Notes under the pieces: model-generated | What the model saw: the letters and a program-made list of their open reading frames with translations, nothing else | Databases searched by the model: none | Told to the model about the DNA's origin: nothing | Translations under genes and position numbers: made by a program | In this document: piece by piece, positions 26,719-34,814 of the stretch | Position numbering within the stretch: the first letter of the stretch is position 1 | Layout of the letters: each line of letters starts with the position of its first letter | Origin: Caldifarciminota bacterium | GTDB taxonomy: Bacteria; Hydrothermota; Tepidihabitantia; SM23-42 | DNA: 64,000 bases | NCBI GenBank assembly: GCA_027026255.1 | Contig: JALVOT010000018.1 | Span: 62,001-126,000, forward strand | Direction of reading: 5' to 3'

Positions 26719-27286
26719 CCCAGACCTTTTCCATCACAACCTTTTTAAGGGGACGGTTATAAGGCGGCCCGGTCGTCTTTACATCACCGATTTTTTCCAC
26801 AACATCCATCCCCTTAACAACCTGACCGATGATTGTATACCGACCGTCAAGCTGAGGCTGGGGAGCAAGGCAGATATAAAACTGAGAACCATTGGTATTC
26901 GGACCATGATTCGCCATCGCCACCGTTCCCTTCAGATGCTTCAGGCTGGGTGAAATCTCATCCTCAATTTCATAGCCCGGTCCACCGGTGCCATCACCCT
27001 TTGGACATCCTCCCTGGATTACAAAGCCCTTAATTACACGATGAAAAGTCAGGTTATTATAAAAACCCTGATTCGCCAGTTTAATAATATTTGCAACATT
27101 CTTGGGTGCCGCTTCTGGATACAGTTCTATAATAATCTCACCAAAATCTTTGACCGTAATATGCAGAGAAGGAGCTTTCGTCTTTTCAACCTTCACCCCT
27201 TTCTCTGTCTCCATCTCCGGCTTTTGGGTCTTTGTTCCACAGCCGAGTAAAGTCAACAGGCCAATCATAATCATCAGGTATTTCAT
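26708..27286 (-). CDS. Cyclophilin-type peptidyl-prolyl isomerase, lipoprotein
   Basis: A 192-residue exported cyclophilin. The lipobox L-T-L-L-G-C at the end of the signal peptide predicts a lipid-anchored periplasmic protein. The isomerase domain shows [13 protein letters not shown] (catalytic Arg), [15 protein letters not shown] and [11 protein letters not shown]. The usual Trp of the cyclosporin site is replaced by R-Y, as in many bacterial forms. It folds proteins in the periplasm, perhaps secreted T9SS cargo. Strong AAGGAGG ribosome site four bases before the ATG. First gene of the minus-strand set down to 24459. Confidence 0.92.
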   Translation of the reverse strand: MKYLMIMIGLLTLLGCGTKTQKPEMETEKGVKVEKTKAPSLHITVKDFGEIIIELYPEAAPKNVANIIKLANQGFYNNLTFHRVIKGFVIQGGCPKGDGTGGPGYEIEDEISPSLKHLKGTVAMANHGPNTNGSQFYICLAPQPQLDGRYTIIGQVVKGMDVVEKIGDVKTTGPPYNRPLKKVVMEKVWVEQ

Positions 27287-27308
27287 AATTCCTCCTTTTT
27301 ATTTATGT

Positions 27309-27336
27309 ATTATATACATTTTTCAAAAAAAGTAAA
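27309..27336 (-). promoter_or_regulatory. Promoter of the cyclophilin/glycosyltransferase operon
   Basis: On the minus strand: TTTACT (27336-27331), 16-bp spacer, TATAAT (27314-27309), 23 bases before the cyclophilin ATG. It is divergent from the rpsA promoter 30 bases away. Confidence 0.5.
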
Positions 27337-27365
27337 TAATGCTTTATATTTAATTAAAAAATCCA

Positions 27366-27393
27366 TTGACAAACAATCAAAAATGATTATAAT
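27366..27393 (+). promoter_or_regulatory. Consensus promoter of rpsA-mtaB-miaB
   Basis: TTGACA (27366-27371), 16-bp spacer, TATAAT (27388-27393). Followed by AAAGGAGG at 27416-27423 and the rpsA ATG at 27437. Confidence 0.75.
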
Positions 27394-27436
27394 AAACCGA
27401 ATAGTTAGACTATTCAAAGGAGGTTTTTACACAAAT

Positions 27437-29104
27437 ATGAAAGAAAACTATTCCCCGGAAGAGTTGGATAAGTTGTTGGAAGCCTCACTGGTTACTCCAA
27501 AAGAGGGTGATATTGTGAAGGCAACAATAATAAAGAAGACGGACAATGGTGTGCTCTTGAACCTGGGGCTTAAGGCGGAAGGCTTTTTGCCCATGGATGA
27601 ATTCGGCTCACCGGAAGAGGTAAAAGAAGGTAAAGAGATTTATGTATACCTGGAAGCATATGAGAACCGCGACGGTTTTCCGGTAATCTCCAAGAAGAAG
27701 GCGGATTTCCAGCTTGCCTGGGATCGTATCAAACATCTCTATGAAAATGGGGAACTTGCAACCTGCACAATCAAGAAGAAGATAAAAGGTGGTTATGCAG
27801 TTGACCTGATTGGTGTGGATGCATTTCTACCAAATTCCCAGATAGAATTCAAGGCAACTCATGAAGGTGAATCTATGATTGGGCAGAAGATCGGGGTCAA
27901 GATTGTCAAAATCAATATGATGAGAAAGAATATCGTCGTCTCACGGAAAATCGCGGTTGAAGAACAGCAGGCAAAGGCACGAAAACGCATCTTCAGTAAA
28001 ATGAAGGTCGGAGATATAATCAACGGAACAGTTCGTAACATTACGGCATTTGGTGCCTTTATTGATATCGGTGGTATTGACGCCCTGCTTCATATAACCG
28101 ATATCTCCTGGTCAAAGATTACCCATCCTGCCGAGGTCTTGAAGATTAATGACAAGATAAGGGTAAAGGTGCTGGTTATGGACCGGGAGACCGGCCGGGT
28201 TGCAGTCGGATTAAAACAACTCACCCGACATCCCTGGGAAAAGATTGAGAAGAAGTATCCAGTGGGTACCAAGATAAAGGGCAAGGTAACAAGTCTGGTC
28301 GACTACGGGGCGTTTATTGAAATTGAAAAGGGAATTGAAGGCCTGGTTCATGTTTCAGAAATGTCCTGGACAAGAGAAGTCAAAGACCCATCATCAATTC
28401 TTAAAGTCGGTGATACAGTTGAAGCAGTGGTTCTGGCAATTGACCGTAACGAACAGAGAATCTCCTTGGGAATGAAACAGACCCGACCTGATCCCTGGTC
28501 AATTGTAGATGAAAAATTCAAGGTTGGACAGAAAGTAATGGTAAAGGTTACCAATGTCAAAGACTTTGGCGCCTTTGTTCAGCTCATGGACGGCATCGAA
28601 GGTCTCATCCATATAAACGATTTCTTCTGGGATAAAAAGGTAAAAAAGGCTTCGGATTACCTTCACAAGGGGCAAAGAGTTGAGGCGGTTATCCGAACGA
28701 TCGACCGTAAAAACCGCCGGATCTCGTTGAGTATAAAACATACCAAAGAAGATCCCTTCAGTAAATTTAGTGAAAAGCATAGAGAAGGCAACAAAATAAA
28801 GGGAAAGATAAGTGATATTCTACCCAAGGGGGTGCGTCTAATCTTAGAAGGTGGTATTGAGGAATTCATTCCTGCGAATTATCTTGCCCGGCGCGGCAAA
28901 AAACCCAAGGACCTTTATAAACTCGGTGAAGAAATTGTTGTTGTAATAAAAAAGATAAACCCGCGGCTCCGACGAATAATCCTCAGCGAAAAGGAACTAT
29001 ATAAGCCACCGGCTAAGAAAAAAGAGATGCCCAAACCCACACCGGATAAGATAACCCTGGGCGATATTCTTAATCTCCACAAAGAAATGAAAGGAAAGAA
29101 ATAG
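27437..29104 (+). CDS. rpsA: Ribosomal protein S1
   Basis: A 555-residue protein with six S1 RNA-binding domains, each about 75-85 residues. Cores seen in order: V-L-L-N-L-G-L-K-A-E-G, Y-A-V-D-L-I-G-V, FGAFIDIGGIDALLHITD, YGAFIEIEKGIEGLVHVSE, FGAFVQLMDGIEGLIHIND, and a diverged sixth. S1 binds mRNA on the 30S subunit and helps initiation on weak Shine-Dalgarno sites. I chose ATG 27437 because domain 1 begins soon after it; an earlier in-frame start would lie upstream of the promoter. The AAAGGAGG is 13 bases from the ATG, longer than usual. mtaB and miaB follow in an operon. Confidence 0.95.
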   Translation: MKENYSPEELDKLLEASLVTPKEGDIVKATIIKKTDNGVLLNLGLKAEGFLPMDEFGSPEEVKEGKEIYVYLEAYENRDGFPVISKKKADFQLAWDRIKHLYENGELATCTIKKKIKGGYAVDLIGVDAFLPNSQIEFKATHEGESMIGQKIGVKIVKINMMRKNIVVSRKIAVEEQQAKARKRIFSKMKVGDIINGTVRNITAFGAFIDIGGIDALLHITDISWSKITHPAEVLKINDKIRVKVLVMDRETGRVAVGLKQLTRHPWEKIEKKYPVGTKIKGKVTSLVDYGAFIEIEKGIEGLVHVSEMSWTREVKDPSSILKVGDTVEAVVLAIDRNEQRISLGMKQTRPDPWSIVDEKFKVGQKVMVKVTNVKDFGAFVQLMDGIEGLIHINDFFWDKKVKKASDYLHKGQRVEAVIRTIDRKNRRISLSIKHTKEDPFSKFSEKHREGNKIKGKISDILPKGVRLILEGGIEEFIPANYLARRGKKPKDLYKLGEEIVVVIKKINPRLRRIILSEKELYKPPAKKKEMPKPTPDKITLGDILNLHKEMKGKK

Positions 29105-29120
29105 AGTCTGAACCGCTGAT

Positions 29121-30281
29121 TTGAGAAAACTTATCAATATTGGCTGTAAAGTAAATCAGTACGAAGGTTTCAGTCTGCTTAATCAATTATCCGGGCTTGA
29201 AAATCTAATAATCGTCAATACCTGCTGTGTCACCAATGAAGCAGAAGTTAAATCCCTGAAGAAATTCCGTCAGGCAGTAAAAAAATATCCCGGCCATATT
29301 ATCGTCGCCTCAGGATGTCTGTGTCAGCTTAAACCGGAAAAATTCACCAATGCCCAGGTTTTAATCGACAATGTGGTGCGCAACCGACTTATTGATAAAA
29401 CCTTTCCAGAAATAAAAAAGTCAAGGTATCTTCTCAAGATTGAGGATGGCTGTAATAGAAGCTGCACATTCTGTATTGTTTCAAGATTGAGAAGGGATGT
29501 TATAAGTAAACCCCTGATTCAGATTAAGGATGAAATTAACCAGGCGATATCAAAGGGATTCAAGGAAATTGTGCTTGTCGGTGCCAATATCGGGCTTTAT
29601 GACCGTGGTCTGGCCTGGCTCATACAAGAATTGAGCAGAATTCCAAATCTTCCCAGGATAAGGCTCTCTTCAATTGAGCCCGGATTTATTACCGGGAATC
29701 TGATTAATCAGTTAAAAAAGATACCATTCTGCCGCCACTTTCATATCCCGATTCAGAGCGCAGACAACCGGGTTCTAAAGGCGATGAAACGGCAATACGA
29801 CCGTTTTTATCTTGAGAAGATAATCGAATCAATCACCAAAAACTTTTCTGACCCGGCAATCGGTGCAGATTTGATTGTCGGTTTTCCTGAAGAAGGAGAA
29901 AAGGAATTCTTAAACACCTACAACTTTATAAAAGAGAACCCTTTTACCCATCTTCATATCTTCCCCTATTCTCCCCGACCCTTGACCGAGGCATCCCGAC
30001 TCGGCGACCCGATTCCGGCAGAGGAGAAACATAATCGATTCTTAGAATTAAAAAACTTAATTGATAAGAAAAATTTTGAATTTCGTAAAGGACTCCTGAA
30101 CAAAGAATTGAAAGTTATCATCGACCGCCACAAGGATAATCCCTCAGGCCTGTCCGATAACTATATCCGGGTTACCATAAAGAACTGCAAAATCAGAGAT
30201 ACACTGCTAAACATAAAGGTCACCAGGGTAGAACAGAATCAAACCCTGGGCATAATTTCCAACCGCAGCGATGACGACTAA
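29121..30281 (+). CDS. mtaB: tRNA (t6A37) methylthiotransferase MtaB
   Basis: A radical-SAM methylthiotransferase that converts t6A at position 37 of ANN-decoding tRNAs to ms2t6A. 386 residues. The UPF0004 N-terminal domain has GCKVNQYE, N-T-C-C-V-T and G-C-L-C-Q (three cysteines for the auxiliary cluster); the radical-SAM motif is CNRSCTFC; a TRAM-like end follows. The start is a TTG. The GCKVNQ signature separates it from MiaB (GCQMN). It overlaps miaB by 11 bases. Confidence 0.92.
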   Translation: MRKLINIGCKVNQYEGFSLLNQLSGLENLIIVNTCCVTNEAEVKSLKKFRQAVKKYPGHIIVASGCLCQLKPEKFTNAQVLIDNVVRNRLIDKTFPEIKKSRYLLKIEDGCNRSCTFCIVSRLRRDVISKPLIQIKDEINQAISKGFKEIVLVGANIGLYDRGLAWLIQELSRIPNLPRIRLSSIEPGFITGNLINQLKKIPFCRHFHIPIQSADNRVLKAMKRQYDRFYLEKIIESITKNFSDPAIGADLIVGFPEEGEKEFLNTYNFIKENPFTHLHIFPYSPRPLTEASRLGDPIPAEEKHNRFLELKNLIDKKNFEFRKGLLNKELKVIIDRHKDNPSGLSDNYIRVTIKNCKIRDTLLNIKVTRVEQNQTLGIISNRSDDD

Positions 30282-31563
30282 ACACTTCTTTATAAAAACA
30301 TTCGGCTGTCAGATGAATAAGAACGACTCTTTAATAATCGCTGATCTGCTCAGCACATCTGGTTACCGACAGGTAAATGACCCCGAGATTGCCGATATAT
30401 TTATTGTCAACACCTGCACGGTGCGCGACCACGCAGAAAATCGGGCACTCAGTTATATCTCCTCCCTCAAGAAATGGCATAACGATCAAAGGATTCTGAT
30501 AATCGCCGGGTGTATGGCTGCCCGACTCAGCAGTGAATTGACAAAAAAAATACCCTATGTCGATTTAATTATCGGGCCTGATTCCTATCGGAAACTAAGT
30601 TCCTATTTAAATACAATCTTTCAGAAACAGACAAGAATAATAGATGTAGTATCAACCGAAGAGACCTACTGTGGTATCCATCCCGGAATTTCAGGCATCA
30701 CTGCGTATGTATCAATTATGCGCGGCTGTAGTAATTTCTGCAGTTATTGTATCGTCCCGTATGTAAGGGGCAGGGCACGATCACGACCGGCTGATGATAT
30801 AATAAAAGAGGTGAAAAATCTTGTTAATACCGGAGTAAAGGAAATTACCCTGCTCGGGCAGAATGTAAATGAATACAGCTATCAGGACTGGAACTTCAGT
30901 CAATTGTTAAATAGAATCGCCAGGGAAACCGAAATCTTCAATCTGCGCTTTCTCACCTCCCATCCTAAAGACCTCGGTCTTCAAACAATTGAAGTTGTGA
31001 AGAATAACAAAAATATCTGTCCCTGGTTTCATCTGCCGCTTCAGTCCGGGTCCAACCGTATCCTGAAAATGATGAATCGACAATACACCAGGGAATACTA
31101 CCAGAATCTTATTCAATTAATAAGAAAAGAGATCCCTGATGCAACAATCAGCACTGACATAATCGTCGGTTTTCCCACCGAGACCGAGGACGAATATAAT
31201 GAAACCATTGAATTGGTCAAGACAATAAAATTTGACGATGCCTATATGTATCGTTATTCACCAAGGCCGAAAACCAGGGCAGCCCGATACAAAAACCTGC
31301 CTGAATCGGTCATCAAAAAGCGACTGCAGAACCTGATTGATATTCAGAACCGAATAATCAGGGAAAAATCCGAGAAGATGCTCGGCAAAAAATACGAAGT
31401 CCTTATCGAAGGTCTGGCGAGAAATGGCAGCCGGGGTAAGACAAAGGGTAATAAATATGTAATCGTCAATGAATCAATGATGCCCGGCGATATCTGCGAA
31501 GTCGAGATTATCAAGATAGTCGGGCACACCCCGATCGGCAGGATTAAAAAACAAAATGAGTAA
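30271..31563 (+). CDS. miaB: tRNA-2-methylthio-N6-dimethylallyladenosine synthase MiaB
   Basis: A radical-SAM enzyme that adds a methylthio group to i6A37 of UNN-decoding tRNAs. 430 residues, normal length. Seen: TFGCQMNKNDS at the N-terminus, N-T-C-T-V-R, A-G-C-M-A, the radical-SAM motif CSNFCSYC followed by I-V-P-Y-V-R-G, G-Q-N-V-N-E-Y, and a C-terminal TRAM domain. It overlaps mtaB, so both tRNA thiomethylases are expressed with S1 as a translation-quality operon. Confidence 0.95.
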   Translation: MTTKHFFIKTFGCQMNKNDSLIIADLLSTSGYRQVNDPEIADIFIVNTCTVRDHAENRALSYISSLKKWHNDQRILIIAGCMAARLSSELTKKIPYVDLIIGPDSYRKLSSYLNTIFQKQTRIIDVVSTEETYCGIHPGISGITAYVSIMRGCSNFCSYCIVPYVRGRARSRPADDIIKEVKNLVNTGVKEITLLGQNVNEYSYQDWNFSQLLNRIARETEIFNLRFLTSHPKDLGLQTIEVVKNNKNICPWFHLPLQSGSNRILKMMNRQYTREYYQNLIQLIRKEIPDATISTDIIVGFPTETEDEYNETIELVKTIKFDDAYMYRYSPRPKTRAARYKNLPESVIKKRLQNLIDIQNRIIREKSEKMLGKKYEVLIEGLARNGSRGKTKGNKYVIVNESMMPGDICEVEIIKIVGHTPIGRIKKQNE

Positions 31564-31571
31564 ACGCCTCA

Positions 31572-31898
31572 ATGATTTTCTACGATAATCCGGATTATGA
31601 GAATAAGCACAAACCAGGGCGTATTTCAAGAGGTTTCGGCCATTTCCACAACAAATCTGATAAAACAGGAATCAAAAACTGACCTTAAGTGCATCTTATG
31701 AAACTTTATTGAAGCGGCATCTCGAAAATGGTGGTGCGGGGATTAATGCGTGGATGTAAAACCTTTGAATATTCCGAAATTTTAAAGAACTACCCCGCAG
31801 TATTTATTAAAACACCGAAATTCGATAACAGAATCGGGCAGAAGACGAAGCGGGTTGTAGGTCGTATTAAGAAAATACGGCGTTATCCAGCACTCTGA
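31572..31898 (+). pseudogene. Possible decayed reading frame after miaB
   Basis: The 319 bases between miaB and the converging Fe-S gene hold no intact gene. Three short + strand pieces in two frames can be joined: 31572-31682 (36 codons from an ATG), 31679-31756 (26 codons ending INAWM), and 31746-31898 (50 codons, Lys/Arg-rich). A single gene with two frameshifts would explain this. I recognise no family, and chance ORFs are a real alternative. Confidence 0.25.
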
Positions 31899-32812
31899 TG
31901 AATAGCCGAAATATCCTCGACAAATTTATCAATCGCCTTCTTCAGTTTTACCCCTTCTTTCGCCTTAAAATAATCAACCCTCAGCCGCTGCGCGTCGATA
32001 CCCAGCTCTGGAAGAAGATTCTTTAAAAATGCCACCCTTCTCATCATCTTATAATTACCATTATGCTCGCATTCATCTGGTGGACAACAGGCAATCATAA
32101 CACCATCGATTCCCCTGTTAAACGCTTCAAGTATCAGTTCCGGTTCCACCCGTCCTGAACACATATTGACAATGACGGTATGGGTATCAGGTTGAGCAGT
32201 TTCCGAACGGGAAAGCCTGAGACCGGGATAGATCTCCCAATTACAGCAGAATACAAGAAACCTTGAGTTAATCTTCTTCACCCTTTCTTTCAATTCTTTT
32301 CGGGAAACCGCATAACCTTCATTCTGGACTATTATTCCTGAAGGACAGGTGGCAACGCAGGTGCCACACCCCTGACATTTAATCTTATCGCGCACGACCT
32401 TCTTATTCTCGGCATCCCAGGACAACGCCTCGGTCTTACACACCGAAATACAGAGACGACACCGGCTGCAAAAATCCTCGTCAATCCGTGCAGTGACACC
32501 ATCGGCATCAAATCCCGCCTCAACCAGATCCTGACGTGCAGCGGTAAATATATCGGTAACCGAAACCTTTGCTGAGCAATTATCACTACACTTTTTACAA
32601 TAGAAACACTCAAATACCTTTTCCGCAATCTCATTGGAAGGTTCTAATTCACCGTTAAGCAGGGCATGAATAAGCACAAGTTTTCCCCTTGGTGTATCAC
32701 TCTCCCAGTTTGTCAGTTTATATATATGACAGTGTTCATAACAGTACCCACACCGAATACAAATATTAAGTTCATTCTGCCATTCCTTAAGGTGATTAAA
32801 TATTGCTGGCAT
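31883..32812 (-). CDS. Fe-S electron-transfer protein: HdrC/GlcF-like, ferredoxin and MvhD domain fusion
   Basis: A 309-residue cytoplasmic fusion. Residues ~15-90 have two Cys sets (CIRCGYCYEHC and CFYCKKCSDNC) of the GlcF/HdrC type. Residues ~110-160 form a two-cluster ferredoxin (CSRCRLCISVC, CQGCGTCVATC). The last ~110 residues match MvhD/FrhD, the delta subunit that feeds electrons into heterodisulfide-reductase HdrA: F-C-C-N-W, N-M-C-S-G-R-V-E, and A-C-C-P-P-D-E-C-E-H-N-G-N-Y. It starts at the last base of the GlcD-type oxidase gene. I infer that electrons from 2-hydroxyacid oxidation pass through this chain to an HdrA-like bifurcating unit. No hdrA is seen in the window. Confidence 0.85.
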   Translation of the reverse strand: MPAIFNHLKEWQNELNICIRCGYCYEHCHIYKLTNWESDTPRGKLVLIHALLNGELEPSNEIAEKVFECFYCKKCSDNCSAKVSVTDIFTAARQDLVEAGFDADGVTARIDEDFCSRCRLCISVCKTEALSWDAENKKVVRDKIKCQGCGTCVATCPSGIIVQNEGYAVSRKELKERVKKINSRFLVFCCNWEIYPGLRLSRSETAQPDTHTVIVNMCSGRVEPELILEAFNRGIDGVMIACCPPDECEHNGNYKMMRRVAFLKNLLPELGIDAQRLRVDYFKAKEGVKLKKAIDKFVEDISAIHQSAG

Positions 32813-34248
32813 TATACCGCTCCTTTCACCGGATATCTCAGTCGTGTTGCGCTAACCCAGTCATCGGGTGCATCCTGTAATTTATTCGGGTTAAGGATAT
32901 TATTGGGATCCAGCGCCTTTTTTATCGCCTTCATAACCTTCAGGGAATCAGCCTTCTCCTTTTTCCAGGCTGGTGCCTTGGATATTCCGATACCATGCTC
33001 AGCCGAGGTTGTTCCACCAATCGCATACACATAATCATAAATCTCTTCAACCGCCCTTCGGGCATCATCCCACTGTTCCTTCCTAACCGGATTCATTAAA
33101 ATCTTTGTATGCATACATCCAGACCCACAATGCCCATATGCAGTCATCACAACATTATTCTTTTCCGCAATCTTGTGAATCTTTTTTGCCATATCCGCCA
33201 TCCGTGAATAGGGCACCGCCATATCATCAGCCAAGGATGTGCAGGCAAGACCGTCTTTATAACGAGAGAGTGCAGCAAACAACTTCTTCCTTCCCGCATA
33301 AAGTTTCATCCGTTTCTCCGGGTCATAACTCGCCTCAATACCAAAGCCATTATTTTTTTCACACACCGCTTTTATATGAGCGATCTCATAGTCCACCGCC
33401 TCCTTCACCTGACCATCAGCCTCAAACATCACAATCGCCTCAACATCAGGAAGACCCATATTGAGTGTAGTATTAACCGCAGTAATCGCGATATTATCCA
33501 TCAATTCAAGAATTGAAGGTGAAGCGCCGCTTGCAATAATCTCGGATATCGCATTACCGGCCTCCTCCAATTTATTAAAACTGGCACGGCCCAGACATCG
33601 ATATTTCGGTATCGGTTTCAAAAGCAGGGTCGCCTCGACAATAATCCCCAGCGTGCCTTCAGAACCAATCATCAGGCGGTCAATCTGATAACCTGATGCC
33701 TCAACCCGGGTATTCGCCCCGAGTCTAATAAGGTCACCATTTGCCAGAACAACCTTCATCCCCAGGACCGAATCTCGGGTTGCCCCGTACTTTACCGAAC
33801 GCACCCCTGAGGCGTTGTTGGCGATCTCACCACCAATCGTTGCAATCCGGCTTGATGCCGGGGCTGGAGGATAAAATAGGCCATAGGATTTGAGCGCACG
33901 GTTTAAATCATCATCTACTACTCCGGGTTCAACCCGGCAGAGGATATCCTCAGGTCTTATCTCAAGGATTCGATTCATCCTCTTCATATCCATCACAATT
34001 CCGCCCTTAATCGGAACCGCCTGACCTGACATACCTGAACCTGCACCACGCGGTATCACCGGAATCAATTCTGCATTTGCATAACGCATAATTGCCTGTA
34101 CCTGCTCAATGTTTTCCGGTCTGACCACCGCTGATGCTGGAGCCTCGTGCACTGAAGCATCTGTACCATAAACAAAAAGGTCCAGAGGATCAGTCCGCAC
34201 ATTCCCCATCCCTACAATCGCCCTTAATTTATCTAAATTCAGCTTCAT
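32812..34248 (-). CDS. glcD: FAD-linked 2-hydroxyacid oxidase (GlcD/D-lactate dehydrogenase family)
   Basis: About 478 residues, of the vanillyl-alcohol-oxidase fold. The FAD-binding half shows P-V-I-P-R-G-A-G-S-G-M-S-G, PPAPASSRIATIGG followed by N-N-A-S-G, and G-S-E-G-T-L-G-I-I. The C-terminal half has the T-A-Y-G-H-C-G-S-G-C-M-H metal/substrate site and G-T-T-S-A-E-H-G-I-G. It oxidises glycolate or D-lactate, passing electrons to the co-transcribed Fe-S/MvhD protein. Two ATGs compete; I prefer 34248, which sits five bases from AAAGGAG, over 34251. The start is preceded by an ~85-base leader without visible structure. Confidence 0.9.
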   Translation of the reverse strand: MKLNLDKLRAIVGMGNVRTDPLDLFVYGTDASVHEAPASAVVRPENIEQVQAIMRYANAELIPVIPRGAGSGMSGQAVPIKGGIVMDMKRMNRILEIRPEDILCRVEPGVVDDDLNRALKSYGLFYPPAPASSRIATIGGEIANNASGVRSVKYGATRDSVLGMKVVLANGDLIRLGANTRVEASGYQIDRLMIGSEGTLGIIVEATLLLKPIPKYRCLGRASFNKLEEAGNAISEIIASGASPSILELMDNIAITAVNTTLNMGLPDVEAIVMFEADGQVKEAVDYEIAHIKAVCEKNNGFGIEASYDPEKRMKLYAGRKKLFAALSRYKDGLACTSLADDMAVPYSRMADMAKKIHKIAEKNNVVMTAYGHCGSGCMHTKILMNPVRKEQWDDARRAVEEIYDYVYAIGGTTSAEHGIGISKAPAWKKEKADSLKVMKAIKKALDPNNILNPNKLQDAPDDWVSATRLRYPVKGAV

Positions 34249-34335
34249 CATTACTCCTTTCCAAGGGAGATTAAATCAAATTCTCAATCCCTGAAAGTTT
34301 GTTGTTAAACCCACACCACCTTTCCTACTTATTTT

Positions 34336-34363
34336 ATTATATCCAAAAAATGAACAAAGTCAA
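34336..34363 (-). promoter_or_regulatory. Promoter of the glcD-MvhD-fusion operon
   Basis: On the minus strand: TTGACT (34363-34358), 16-bp spacer, TATAAT (34341-34336). Confidence 0.65.
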
Positions 34364-34525
34364 GGAAAATATCATCCGGTCGCAAAGATAAATTTTTATT
34401 TTCACACTTTCCTGATTTGATGCTGAGCGGTGTTTTTTTACCACCCACCCTTTTTCTTCCACCCCCAGAAGATCAGGCGGGTGACAATCTTTTATTCAAC
34501 AAAAACACCTCAGTAAATGCATCGA

Positions 34526-34553
34526 TTGACAATTTTACTTTTTCGATTATAAT
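34526..34553 (+). promoter_or_regulatory. Consensus promoter of the GYD-thiC operon
   Basis: TTGACA (34526-34531), 16-bp spacer, TATAAT (34548-34553). The leader before ATG 34572 is only ~12 bases, with AAAGGAGG. That leaves no room for a TPP riboswitch ahead of thiC. The region 34364-34525 shows nothing else I can name. Confidence 0.75.
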
Positions 34554-34571
34554 AATTTGTAAAGGAGGTAT

Positions 34572-34814
34572 ATGATATTCGTCTCAATGCTTGACTTAAT
34601 ACCGGGCAAGAGCGATGAGGCGCAGGAACTGATTAAATCGCTTGAGATCCCTGAATATATCAAAATCAGGGAATTTTTAAGCCTTTTTGGCAAGCCCGAC
34701 CTGATTATTACATTCGAGGCGCCGGATGAAGAAAAGGCGATGTCATTCGTTCTAAAATTTGTTTCGGTTGCAGTCCCCAAAACCTCGCTTGGGGTTCCGG
34801 TGGAGCGTATGTGA
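34572..34814 (+). CDS. Small GYD/Lrp-ligand-domain-like protein
   Basis: An 80-residue protein with the pattern of a stand-alone ferredoxin-like alpha/beta domain: V-S-M-L-D-L-I-P-G-K-S-D-E-A, I-R-E-F-L-S-L-F-G-K-P-D-L-I-I-T-F-E-A-P-D and a long helix after it. This fits the GYD or AsnC-ligand-binding families, which bind small molecules or act as monooxygenase-like folds. Its stop overlaps the thiC ATG by one base (TGATG), so it may sense or bind a thiamine-related metabolite. That is inference from position only. Confidence 0.6.
   Translation: MIFVSMLDLIPGKSDEAQELIKSLEIPEYIKIREFLSLFGKPDLIITFEAPDEEKAMSFVLKFVSVAVPKTSLGVPVERM

Noticed and set aside
27305-27436. Longer N-terminus of ribosomal protein S1
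   Set aside because: The extra frame begins upstream of the promoter (27366-27393), and the AAAGGAGG site and S1 domain 1 point to ATG 27437.
31746-31898. A 50-codon Lys/Arg-rich ORF as a separate small gene
   Set aside because: No ribosome site, it overlaps the converging gene, and neighbouring frames look like the rest of one broken gene; kept only as part of a low-confidence relic.
34364-34571. Possible TPP riboswitch ahead of thiC (a CTGAG-like stretch near 34432)
   Set aside because: It lies upstream of the promoter at 34526-34553, so it would not be in the mRNA, and no paired Thi-box core can be built.
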